A stretch of 30,555 bases of DNA from Ruminococcaceae bacterium UBA1227 (lineage in GTDB: Bacteria; Bacillota; Clostridia; Oscillospirales; Acutalibacteraceae): NCBI GenBank assembly GCA_002309175.1, contig DBWX01000010.1:15797-46351 (forward strand). Reading direction: 5' to 3'. The translations under genes and the position numbers were made by a program. Shown piece after piece: positions 23,422-29,831 of the stretch; the stretch's first letter is position 1, and each line of letters opens with the position of its first letter. The notes beneath the pieces are model-generated. The model made no database searches and was not told the DNA's origin. It saw only the letters and a program-made list of their open reading frames with translations.

Positions 23422-23440
23422 AACTTTTTACCTCCATATG

Positions 23441-23992
23441 TCAGTTTGCAACCTTAACCATTGCAGGTCGCAGTATTTTTTCATTAATTTTATAACCCTT
23501 CTGGAAAACCTCCGCGACGGTGTTTGCCTCGAGGGACTCATCATCCACATGCATTACTGCGTTATGGATGTTGGGGTCAAACTGATCTCCCGGTTCACCG
23601 AAGGTCTCAACTCCGTAGTTCTTAAAGACATCGGTAAGCTGAGTATGTGTCATCTCGACACCCTTTCTGAAATCTTCCAGGCTTGACTCCTCTGTGGAGA
23701 GTGCCCGGTCGAAGTTATCAAGTACCGGAAGCAGGTCCGCAAAGACCGTGGCCTTCGCGTTTGTGAAGGATTCCTCCTTCTCTTTTATTGTGCGCTTCCT
23801 GAAGTTGTCGTACTCGGCTGCAAGCCTCATGTACGCCTCCTTCTGAGCGGCGAGTTCGGCGACAAACTTTTCTTCAGCAGTCTGTTCTGCCGTTTTCTCT
23901 TCGGCTGTCTCTTCAGCCGGCTGTTCTTCAACTTTTTCCTTCGGAGCCTTTTCCTCCTCCGGAGTGTTGGTATCAACTGTCTTCTTCGCCAC
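23441..23992 (-). CDS. grpE: Nucleotide exchange factor GrpE
   Basis: About 183 residues from a GTG at 23992. AGGAGG lies nine bases before this GTG, while an ATG 18 bases further upstream (24010) has no RBS, so GTG is preferred. The N-terminal third is acidic low-complexity sequence (EEEKAPKEKVEEQPAEETAE). The core follows: YMRLAAEYDNFRKRTIKEKE, DLLPVLDNFDRAL and the C-terminal beta-domain with FDPNIHNAVMHVDD. It releases ADP from DnaK. It overlaps the end of hrcA by 20 bp. Confidence 0.96.
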   Translation of the reverse strand: MAKKTVDTNTPEEEKAPKEKVEEQPAEETAEEKTAEQTAEEKFVAELAAQKEAYMRLAAEYDNFRKRTIKEKEESFTNAKATVFADLLPVLDNFDRALSTEESSLEDFRKGVEMTHTQLTDVFKNYGVETFGEPGDQFDPNIHNAVMHVDDESLEANTVAEVFQKGYKINEKILRPAMVKVAN

Positions 23993-25031
23993 TTGAGCTT
24001 TCCTCCTCATATACGTCTGACAGGAATTTGCTGATAATGTCAGTTAAATATTTTATGCTCGGAACGAGCTTGGAATAATTCATTCTTGTCGGGCCGATTA
24101 TTCCTATTGCGCCCGTGGCATTATCGCCTATCTTGTACTTCGAGATAATCATGCTCGAGTTTTCAAGTTCTTTGTATCTGTTCTCGGAACCTATGCGGAT
24201 TTCAATATCCGAGTCGCTGTCGCCAGAGGCTGAGACCAGCATGCCGAGTGGCTCCTCCCTGTGGAGGAAGTCGAGGAGCTGTCCCGCGTTGTCGTTGTAC
24301 TCCTTGTAACCGAGGAGATTCGACTGACCGGAGAGATTTATCTCCGAGACGGAAGCGGCCTCCACGAGGTCGGATATGGTCACGAGGAGCGGCGACATGG
24401 AGAGTGCCTTTGCGCCGAGGCTCGCAACGAGGGTCTGGATCATGACCGTGTTGACATCCGAGAGCGGTGTTCCGAAGAAGTTCTTGCGGACGATGTCTGA
24501 AAACGTGTCCTGAAGGTCAGGGGTTATCGGGACATCCGTCCTGCAGGCCTTGCTCTTTAATATGCCCGTCGATGTGAGCAGGACAATCATGGCCATCTTC
24601 GGACTTACGGGCACCATTTCAATGTTCTTTATAAACGCGTGCTCATCTGAAGGTGTTGTGGAGATTGCCGCGAAGTTCGTGAAGTCCACGAGGGCCTCGC
24701 CCGCCGCCTGGAGCAGCTGCTCCGGGTCTCCCGATCTGTAGTCGAGACCGGACTCTATTCGCCTGCGCTCGTTTTCCTCAAGTTCCGCGGGTTTCATGAG
24801 GTTGTCGACATAATAGCGATAACCCGCCTGCGTGGGGACACGTCCTGCCGAGGTGTGGGGCTGGGTTATAAGGCCCTGTGCCGTAAGTTCGGCCATCTCG
24901 TTGCGGATGGTGGCAGATGAAACATCAAGACCGGCTATACTCTGCAAGGCCTTGGAACCTACGGGTTCCCCGGTCTCTATGTACTGTTCAACAATAGCCG
25001 CCAGAATCTTTTGGCGTCTCTGTGGGAGCAT
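23973..25031 (-). CDS. hrcA: Heat-inducible transcription repressor HrcA
   Basis: 352 residues. The N-terminal winged helix MLPQRRQKILAAIVEQYIET is followed by GEPVGSKAL, SSATIRNEMAELTAQGLI and HTSAGRVPTQAGYRYY. Next comes the GAF-like/inserted dimerisation domain, ending with GAIGIIGPTRMNYSKLVPS. HrcA binds CIRCE and represses class I heat-shock genes, with GroE-assisted folding in Gram-positives. A CIRCE lies 25 bp before its ATG, so it represses its own operon. It ends in a Glu/Ser-rich tail that overlaps grpE. Confidence 0.98.
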   Translation of the reverse strand: MLPQRRQKILAAIVEQYIETGEPVGSKALQSIAGLDVSSATIRNEMAELTAQGLITQPHTSAGRVPTQAGYRYYVDNLMKPAELEENERRRIESGLDYRSGDPEQLLQAAGEALVDFTNFAAISTTPSDEHAFIKNIEMVPVSPKMAMIVLLTSTGILKSKACRTDVPITPDLQDTFSDIVRKNFFGTPLSDVNTVMIQTLVASLGAKALSMSPLLVTISDLVEAASVSEINLSGQSNLLGYKEYNDNAGQLLDFLHREEPLGMLVSASGDSDSDIEIRIGSENRYKELENSSMIISKYKIGDNATGAIGIIGPTRMNYSKLVPSIKYLTDIISKFLSDVYEEESSSGEEDS

Positions 25032-25056
25032 CCGTTACCACCCCGAGTGATAAATT

Positions 25057-25083
25057 TTAGCACTCATTAGTTCCGAGTGCTAA
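25057..25083 (-). promoter_or_regulatory. CIRCE operator (HrcA binding site)
   Basis: A perfect TTAGCACTC-N9-GAGTGCTAA. It begins about ten bases downstream of the hrcA -10 box, so it covers the transcription start and leader of the hrcA-grpE-dnaK-dnaJ operon. Confidence 0.97.
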
Positions 25084-25093
25084 TTTCATATAT

Positions 25094-25122
25094 AATGTAC
25101 CACCCGAAATGCCCAATGTCAA
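25094..25122 (-). promoter_or_regulatory. Sigma-A promoter of the hrcA operon
   Basis: On the minus strand a perfect TTGACA (25117-25122), a 17-bp spacer and TACATT (25094-25099), immediately upstream of CIRCE. Confidence 0.85.
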
Positions 25123-25131
25123 CACATTTTT

Positions 25132-25166
25132 TAAAAAAATTAGCACTCCTTTCCGGAGTGCTGATT
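25132..25166 (-). terminator. Terminator of FHA gene with CIRCE-like arms
   Basis: Minus-strand hairpin GCACTCC / GGAGTGC with a 5-base loop, flanked by A-T pairs and followed by TTTTTTT (25132-25139 region). The arms TTAGCACTC and GAGTGCTGA match CIRCE half-sites with one mismatch, but the spacer is 7 rather than 9 bases. Confidence 0.88.
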
Positions 25167-26114
25167 TTACTGGCTTCTGGCGGAGAAAACAAGCTCTTCC
25201 CCGGCAATTGCGATAAGGTCGGCGGAGCTGAGCTCATAGGTTCTGCCCGGCTCGACCGGCTGACCGTTTAAGAGCGTGCCGCACTGCGAATTCAGGTCAG
25301 CCAGGTAGTATTTTCCCCGGGCAAGAGTTATGCTCGCATGCTCCGCCTCCATCTCCTCGTTGCCGGGGAAGGCAATACTGCAGCGACTCTCGTCGCTGCC
25401 TATTATGTCCGGTCCGAACAGGAGCGGATACTCCGCTCCCGTACTTCGGACCGCAATGACAAATATGCCCTCGGGCAAAACAGCCTCTCTCTCGAAATCA
25501 AAGATATCGTCTCCCTTTCCGGCAAACAGGCTCTCCTTCAGTTTCCTGAACGTCTCTCCCTTCTCCTTTTTCACCTTTTCGGGCTTTTCTTTCTTCTCCT
25601 TTTTCTCCTTCTTCTTTTTCTCTTTCTTTACCTTGGGCTTTTGCATTTCCTCCTCGCCTTCAGGTCTCGCCCTTCCCGCCATTTCCTTTATTACATTTAC
25701 AATACAGCTCTCAAACTCAAAGAGGCTGTGAGATTCAAAATGCGCATGGCTCGTCGGAACGACCGGCAGCACGAGTGCGCCCTCCTCAGGGTTTATAAAA
25801 GCGAAGGCAAAATTGAGTATGACCTCCCCGCGCGGAATCATGAAGCTGTCCGTACGCTTTATTATCTTTTCATACTGTTTTGTAAAGAAACCCGCGTTGA
25901 GCAGATTGTAGTCCTCCCGGAACATTTCAAGATACTCCCTGAGCGGAACCAGGTTTGAGACGGGTATTAATATATTATTATTTTCCATACCTATTGGTAT
26001 TACGCCCTCAATCTCGTTCTCCCGGAGCATTGACCTTGTAAATTCATCAACCTTTTCAAAAGGTTCGGGCTCGTACACGAGCATATTGATATTTGACAGT
26101 TCGCTGCTGAACAT
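25167..26114 (-). CDS. FHA-domain protein with lysine-rich linker
   Basis: 315 residues. The N-terminal part (about 1-150) resembles the DUF6382-type domain found before FHA domains in Clostridia; that match is from memory and is tentative. A highly charged linker (about 157-190, runs of KKEKK) follows. The C-terminal FHA domain (about 225-310) has LLFGPDIIGSDESRCSIAF, AEHASITLARGKYYLADLNS and CGTLLNGQPVEPG, the usual phosphothreonine-binding loop pattern with an H in AEHASI. No TM helix is evident. It should recognise a phosphoprotein, but no kinase is in the window. It starts 12 bp after the sigma-factor gene with GGAGG upstream and ends at the CIRCE-like terminator. Confidence 0.85.
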   Translation of the reverse strand: MFSSELSNINMLVYEPEPFEKVDEFTRSMLRENEIEGVIPIGMENNNILIPVSNLVPLREYLEMFREDYNLLNAGFFTKQYEKIIKRTDSFMIPRGEVILNFAFAFINPEEGALVLPVVPTSHAHFESHSLFEFESCIVNVIKEMAGRARPEGEEEMQKPKVKKEKKKKEKKEKKEKPEKVKKEKGETFRKLKESLFAGKGDDIFDFEREAVLPEGIFVIAVRSTGAEYPLLFGPDIIGSDESRCSIAFPGNEEMEAEHASITLARGKYYLADLNSQCGTLLNGQPVEPGRTYELSSADLIAIAGEELVFSARSQ

Positions 26115-26126
26115 ATAAAACCTCCG

Positions 26127-26618
26127 TCATTTCATTTTTTCTTTCAGTTCCTTTATACCGCGCGCGGCATATTTGCGCGCGGTGTCCGGCGACTTGCCGA
26201 GGCGGCCGCCCACCTCCGCGTAGGGCTGATCATACCCGTAGCGGCAGATTGCGGCGACGGCGTGATGAAGCGGGATGGACCGCAGCGCCTCGTCGAGTTG
26301 CTCTCCGAGCTCCTCACGAAGAAGCAGGGACTCGATCGATATCGGCTCATCCTCCTGTACATCGGACTTCTCCTCGGCATGCGCATCCCGCGCCAGCTCC
26401 CGCTTCATCTTTGCCGCAACAATTGCATTGGTACGGAAAAGAAAAGCCGTGAGTCTTCCCTCGTCATCAAAGCTTACGCCCCGAAGCATCTTCTCATAAA
26501 GGCACAAAAACGTCTCCTGGACACAGTCCTCCGCGAGGTGTTCGTCGCCGAGCCGGTTTCTCGCATCGAAGACAAGCGCCTGCCTGTATTTCCTGTAAAT
26601 CTCCTCCAAGGGCACCAC
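26127..26618 (-). CDS. Short ECF-like sigma factor
   Basis: 163 residues from GTG. Region 2 is visible as DARNRLGDEHLAEDCVQETF, followed by AFLFRTNAIVAAKMKREL. Region 4 is AAICRYGYDQPYAEVGGRLG, then KSPDTARKYAARGIKELKEK. It is at the short end for ECF sigma factors but both regions are present. The start is uncertain: two tandem GTG codons follow AGAGG, and a TTG two codons further on would give better spacing. It is transcribed divergently from the LytTR gene. The partner downstream is an FHA protein, not a recognisable anti-sigma factor, so control may be through phosphorylation. Confidence 0.85.
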   Translation of the reverse strand: MVPLEEIYRKYRQALVFDARNRLGDEHLAEDCVQETFLCLYEKMLRGVSFDDEGRLTAFLFRTNAIVAAKMKRELARDAHAEEKSDVQEDEPISIESLLLREELGEQLDEALRSIPLHHAVAAICRYGYDQPYAEVGGRLGKSPDTARKYAARGIKELKEKMK

Positions 26619-26676
26619 CTCTTTTCAAGGGTTTCCCACTATCTTAAAACAATTTTTTCCAAAAATCTCGATTTAG

Positions 26677-26708
26677 GTATGAATGGTCGATTTTCGTGTA
26701 TGAGCGGT
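26677..26708 (+). repeat. Direct repeat, candidate LytTR binding site
   Basis: GTATGAATGGT (26677-26687) and GTATGAGCGGT (26698-26708) match at 9 of 11 positions and are exactly 21 bp apart, two helical turns. They lie upstream of the promoter of a LytTR-domain gene. LytTR regulators such as AgrA and ComE bind paired 9-bp direct repeats separated by 12-13 bp, and this spacing fits. They also lie between the two divergent genes. Confidence 0.6.
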
Positions 26709-26737
26709 ATGCTATCTCGTTTTTTTGTGTCGGATAT

Positions 26738-26766
26738 TTGCATTATTTCGGGCTTATTCTTATGCT
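26738..26766 (+). promoter_or_regulatory. Promoter of LytTR-folC unit
   Basis: TTGCAT (26738-26743), a 17-bp spacer and TATGCT (26761-26766), 60 bp upstream of the LytTR ATG and 29 bp downstream of the direct repeats. Confidence 0.65.
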
Positions 26767-26825
26767 TTAAATATCCTTTCCGGGAGGGGGGAACGTGTAA
26801 ATCACATCAAAAAAGGAGAAGTGAT

Positions 26826-27542
26826 ATGTTGAGAGTATGTATATTCTCTGAAAACAGAAAGATGGAAGCGGGGCTCCGCAAGATTGTTCAGAGCTATATC
26901 TACGAGAACCTGATTTCCGTGGATATAAAAGTTTTCAGGGACATAAAAATGCTTTTGAAAAGTGATATCTCTGATGCTATACTGTTTATCAACGACAGTG
27001 AGGAGCGCAGTGCCGTAAAGACCGCGCAGATTCTGCGCGAGCACGACCACAACGAAAAGATTGTCATCATAACCGACAGCATCGACCACGTCTACGACGC
27101 ATTTAAGGTTGACGCCTTCCGCGTCATACGCATGCCCGTCGCCAAGGCTGACATCTTTGAAGCCATAAACAGCTTCTGGAAAATGAAATTTTCGAAGAAG
27201 GTCATACTCGTCAAAAACGGTGCCCAGCGCATAACCCTTTCGGCAAGCGACATAATCTATGTCATGTCAATGAACAGAGATACGGTAATCGTCACAAAGA
27301 CGGAGAATATCAACACCACCGTTTCCCTGTTTCAGGTGGCGGCGCAGCTGCCTGAAGAGACTTTCTTCACCTGCCACAGATCGTACATCATAAACCTCAT
27401 GAACATCCGCACCGTAACTACGGGGATAACTTCGGTGCGCATGTCAAACGGCGACGAGATTCCGATAAGCAGACGCCGCAAGACTGAGTTTATGAATGCA
27501 CGCGAGGCATATATCGACAGAAACATCTACATCATCAATTAA
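26826..27542 (+). CDS. LytTR-family regulator with degenerate receiver
   Basis: 238 residues from the ATG at 26826 with AAGGAG upstream. The very long upstream extension of the frame overlaps the divergent sigma gene and is rejected. Residues about 1-110 have receiver-like alternating strands and helices, but the acidic pair is missing (VCIFSEN) and the phospho-acceptor position reads ILFIND rather than FLD. Residues about 125-225 are LytTR: VKNGAQRITLSASDIIYVMS, then TVSLFQVAAQLPEETFFTCHR and SYIINLMNIRTV. It should bind DNA as a tandem dimer without conventional phosphorylation. It lies 14 bp before folC, with direct repeats upstream that may be its own site. Confidence 0.88.
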   Translation: MLRVCIFSENRKMEAGLRKIVQSYIYENLISVDIKVFRDIKMLLKSDISDAILFINDSEERSAVKTAQILREHDHNEKIVIITDSIDHVYDAFKVDAFRVIRMPVAKADIFEAINSFWKMKFSKKVILVKNGAQRITLSASDIIYVMSMNRDTVIVTKTENINTTVSLFQVAAQLPEETFFTCHRSYIINLMNIRTVTTGITSVRMSNGDEIPISRRRKTEFMNAREAYIDRNIYIIN

Positions 27543-27556
27543 ACCGAGGTTTCGTT

Positions 27557-28837
27557 ATGAATTATGAGGATGCAATCAATTACATAGAAGGCCGTGCCGT
27601 CTTCGGCTCACGGCCCGGTTTCGAGCGCATAAATGCCCTGCTCGACGCACTCGGCCATCCTGAGAAAGGACAGAAATACGTGCACGTAGCCGGTACAAAC
27701 GGCAAAGGTTCAGTCTGTACGGCGACGGCAAACATACTCACTGCAGCGGGATACAGGACAGGCCTTTTCACCTCTCCATTTGTATCTGACTTCCGTGAGA
27801 GAATACAAATAGATGGCGAATACATCGAAAAAGACGCGCTCTGTCGACTCACGGAACGCGTCAAAGCGATAGTCGACGAGCTCGACGCAGACGGCAACTC
27901 GCCCACCGAGTTTGAGGTCATAACCGCAATTGCCTTTCTCTACTATCTCGAGAAGCAGTGCGATGCAGTAGTCCTCGAAGTCGGACTCGGCGGCCTGCTC
28001 GACTCCACAAACGTAATTGATACTCCTCTTGTCTCGGCAATAGTTTCCCTGTCATTCGACCATATGGGAGTTTTGGGCAACAGCATCGAGGAGATTGCCG
28101 CGCAGAAGGCAGGCATCATAAAGGAAGGCGGGATCACCGTCTCTGCCCCTCATCAGCCGGAAGCGGCCCTGAAAGTCCTTGAAAGGACCGCAGAGGAGAA
28201 GCACAATGAGTTCATTGTCGCGAATCCCGAAGAAATAGAAGTGCTTTCCGAAGACATATTCGGAAAAGCCATCAAATACAGAGGCCTCAATATGACCCTG
28301 CCCCTTGTGGGACCTCACCAGACCGACAATCTCTCTGTCACATTCGCAATTGTCGACGTCCTGAGAAGAAAGGGCTTTGAGATTCCGGATGAGGCCGTCT
28401 GCGCGGGTGTCGGAAAGACGACCCTTCCCGCGCGTACCGAAGTCCTCTCAAAAGACCCGCTCATCATCCTGGATGGCGGCCACAATGCCGACGGAGCAAG
28501 GGCATTGCAAAAAGTCCTCGAAAACTTTGTCCGTGAGGACAAGACTCTCGTCATCGGAGTCATGGCGGACAAGGAAGTCGATGAGGTACTGGCACAACTC
28601 GCTCCGCTCGCAAAGCGCGTAGTTACGACGACTCCGTCCAACGGCAGAGCCATGGCGGCAGAGGATTTACAGGAGAGAGCGAAGGCATTTTGTGCCGAAA
28701 CAGCCTCCGAACCAGATCCCTGTAAAGCATTTGACCTTGCCAGAAGCCTCTTAAAACCCGGCGAAGCCCTTATAGTATGCGGTTCTCTGTACCTCGCGGG
28801 TGATGTGAGAGAGCATATTATAGACTCATGCGGTTGA
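27557..28837 (+). CDS. folC: Folylpolyglutamate synthase / dihydrofolate synthase
   Basis: 426 residues. YVHVAGTNGKGSVCTATANI is the P-loop, followed by TGLFTSPFVSDFRERIQIDG. Then come VVLEVGLGGLLDSTNV, FDHMGVLGNSIEEIAAQKAG and, in the C-terminal domain, IILDGGHNADGARAL. It adds glutamate to folates and possibly to dihydropteroate. Whether it is bifunctional cannot be settled by eye. It is the second gene of the LytTR unit. The stop TGA is inside the -35 box of the next promoter. The folate-cycle partners thyA and folA lie far away at 2778-4115. Confidence 0.95.
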   Translation: MNYEDAINYIEGRAVFGSRPGFERINALLDALGHPEKGQKYVHVAGTNGKGSVCTATANILTAAGYRTGLFTSPFVSDFRERIQIDGEYIEKDALCRLTERVKAIVDELDADGNSPTEFEVITAIAFLYYLEKQCDAVVLEVGLGGLLDSTNVIDTPLVSAIVSLSFDHMGVLGNSIEEIAAQKAGIIKEGGITVSAPHQPEAALKVLERTAEEKHNEFIVANPEEIEVLSEDIFGKAIKYRGLNMTLPLVGPHQTDNLSVTFAIVDVLRRKGFEIPDEAVCAGVGKTTLPARTEVLSKDPLIILDGGHNADGARALQKVLENFVREDKTLVIGVMADKEVDEVLAQLAPLAKRVVTTTPSNGRAMAAEDLQERAKAFCAETASEPDPCKAFDLARSLLKPGEALIVCGSLYLAGDVREHIIDSCG

Positions 28838-28862
28838 CATAAATCCCATACGGGTTTATAAT
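28834..28862 (+). promoter_or_regulatory. Consensus sigma-A promoter of ribU
   Basis: TTGACA (28834-28839), a 17-bp spacer and TATAAT (28857-28862), perfect at both hexamers and optimal in spacing. The folC stop TGA (28835-28837) lies inside the -35. Confidence 0.93.
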
Positions 28863-28868
28863 CTTCAC

Positions 28869-28977
28869 ATCTTCAGGGCGGGGTGCGATTCCCCACCGGC
28901 GGTTACAGTCCGCGCGCCTTATGGCATGAACCGGTGAAATTCCGGTACCGACGGTTAAAGTCCGGATGAAAGAAGAT
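28869..28977 (+). ncRNA. FMN riboswitch (RFN element)
   Basis: P1 ATCTTC (28869-28874) pairs with GAAGAT (28972-28977). Between them are the conserved RFN blocks: AGGGCGGGGTG, CCCCACCGGCGGT, AACCGGTGAAATTCCGGT, ACCGACGGTTAAAGTC and CGGATG. It binds FMN and should reduce ribU expression when flavin is plentiful. Confidence 0.97.
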
Positions 28978-28993
28978 TGTCAATGACAACCCG

Positions 28994-29015
28994 GCGCCCT
29001 GCATTTGCAGGGCGC
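28994..29015 (+). terminator. Hairpin after FMN riboswitch (attenuator candidate)
   Basis: A 10-bp GC-rich stem GCGCCCTGCA / TGCAGGGCGC with a 2-base loop, 17 bp after the aptamer. The tract that follows is TTAAGTTATT, a poor U-run, so it may act in termination only weakly. Confidence 0.6.
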
Positions 29016-29060
29016 TTAAGTTATTCCCGGAAGAAATTCAAAACGAAAGAAGCAAAGAAA

Positions 29061-29642
29061 ATGAAAAACACAAGAAAAATCGTTTCAATCGGTGTAATGG
29101 CGGCTGTGGCTATGGTCCTCCAGTTTGTCGAGTTCTCCATCCCCATCATCCCCTCATTCATCAAACTCGATTTCTCGGACATCCCCGAGCTCATCATCGC
29201 CTTCGCATACGGTCCGCTCTCAGGCTGTATCGTAGCCCTTCTCAAGAACCTCATCCATATGCCTCTCTCGAGTTCGGCATTCATAGGTGAGCTTTCAAAC
29301 TTCCTGCTTGCATGCTGCTTCGTGGTACCCGCAGGTCTCATCTACAAGAAGAACAAGACCAAGAAGGGCGCGCTCATAGGTTCCCTCGCAGGCGCCGTAG
29401 TCATGGGCATCTGCAGCTTCCCGCTCAACTACTTCCTCATCTATCCGTTGTACATGAACGTACTCGGTTTCCCGTATGAGGCAATAGTCGGCATGTATCA
29501 GGCAATTCTTCCGGCAGCTGACACTCTCGTAAAAGATCTTTTGATTTTCAACGTACCGTTTACCATCGTAAAAGGTCTCATCTGCGCTGCTGTGACATTC
29601 CTTATCTACAAGCGCCTCTCACCCATCCTCAAAAAGAGTTGA
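29061..29642 (+). CDS. ribU: Riboflavin ECF transporter S component
   Basis: 193 residues from the ATG at 29061. It has about six membrane helices and the RibU-type segment SIPIIPSFIKLDFSDIPELI, then YGPLSGCIVALLKNLIHMPL, with later PYEAIVGMY and KDLLIFNVPFTIVKG. The S component binds riboflavin and works with a shared EcfA-EcfT module encoded elsewhere. The FMN riboswitch upstream independently supports flavin transport. The RBS is weak (AAAGAAGCAAAG), so the start is not certain; an in-frame ATG at 28977 would fall within the aptamer P1 and is unlikely. Confidence 0.93.
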   Translation: MKNTRKIVSIGVMAAVAMVLQFVEFSIPIIPSFIKLDFSDIPELIIAFAYGPLSGCIVALLKNLIHMPLSSSAFIGELSNFLLACCFVVPAGLIYKKNKTKKGALIGSLAGAVVMGICSFPLNYFLIYPLYMNVLGFPYEAIVGMYQAILPAADTLVKDLLIFNVPFTIVKGLICAAVTFLIYKRLSPILKKS

Positions 29643-29667
29643 CAAAGGACCGCTTCAGTTATAGAAT
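29639..29667 (+). promoter_or_regulatory. Promoter of SAM riboswitch-metK
   Basis: TTGACA (29639-29644), a 17-bp spacer and TAGAAT (29662-29667). The ribU stop TGA (29640-29642) lies inside the -35. Confidence 0.88.
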
Positions 29668-29686
29668 ACTTACGAATTGAATATTA

Positions 29687-29782
29687 CTTATCAAGAGTGA
29701 CGTAAGGGACAGGCCCATTGACGTCCGGCAACCTGGGGAAACTTAAGGTGCCAAATCCTGCGGTGCAAACCGAAAGATAAGG
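29687..29782 (+). ncRNA. SAM-I riboswitch (S box)
   Basis: P1 CTTATC (29687-29692) pairs with GATAAG (29776-29781). The conserved blocks CAAGAGTGACG, AAGGGACAGGCCC, TGACGTCCGGCAACC, AGGTGCCAAATCCTGC and AAACCGAAAGATAAG are present in order. It senses S-adenosylmethionine and controls metK through the hairpin that follows. Confidence 0.97.
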
Positions 29783-29789
29783 TTTTTAA

Positions 29790-29820
29790 AGCCCTTCGGT
29801 GCGCCGAAGGGCTCTTGTTT
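29790..29820 (+). terminator. SAM riboswitch terminator
   Basis: A 10-bp stem AGCCCTTCGG / CCGAAGGGCT with a TGCG loop and a following CTTGTTTT tract, just before the metK RBS GGAGG. Confidence 0.9.
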
Positions 29821-29831
29821 TGGAGGAAACC

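Noticed and set aside
23993..24010. ATG at 24010 as grpE start
   Set aside because: No RBS upstream; AGGAGG within these codons serves the GTG at 23992. The protein differs by only six residues.
25140..25164. Second functional CIRCE
   Set aside because: The spacer is 7 instead of 9 bases, one arm has a mismatch, and it makes a typical terminator with a U-run; kept only as a finding to test.
25560..25640. Pyrimidine-rich tract as a possible simple repeat element
   Set aside because: It is the reverse strand of lysine/glutamate codons in the FHA protein linker, and the reading frame is intact.
26262..26825. Long N-terminal extension of the LytTR frame
   Set aside because: It lies antisense to the sigma-factor gene, and the only start with an RBS and a recognisable domain start is the ATG at 26826.
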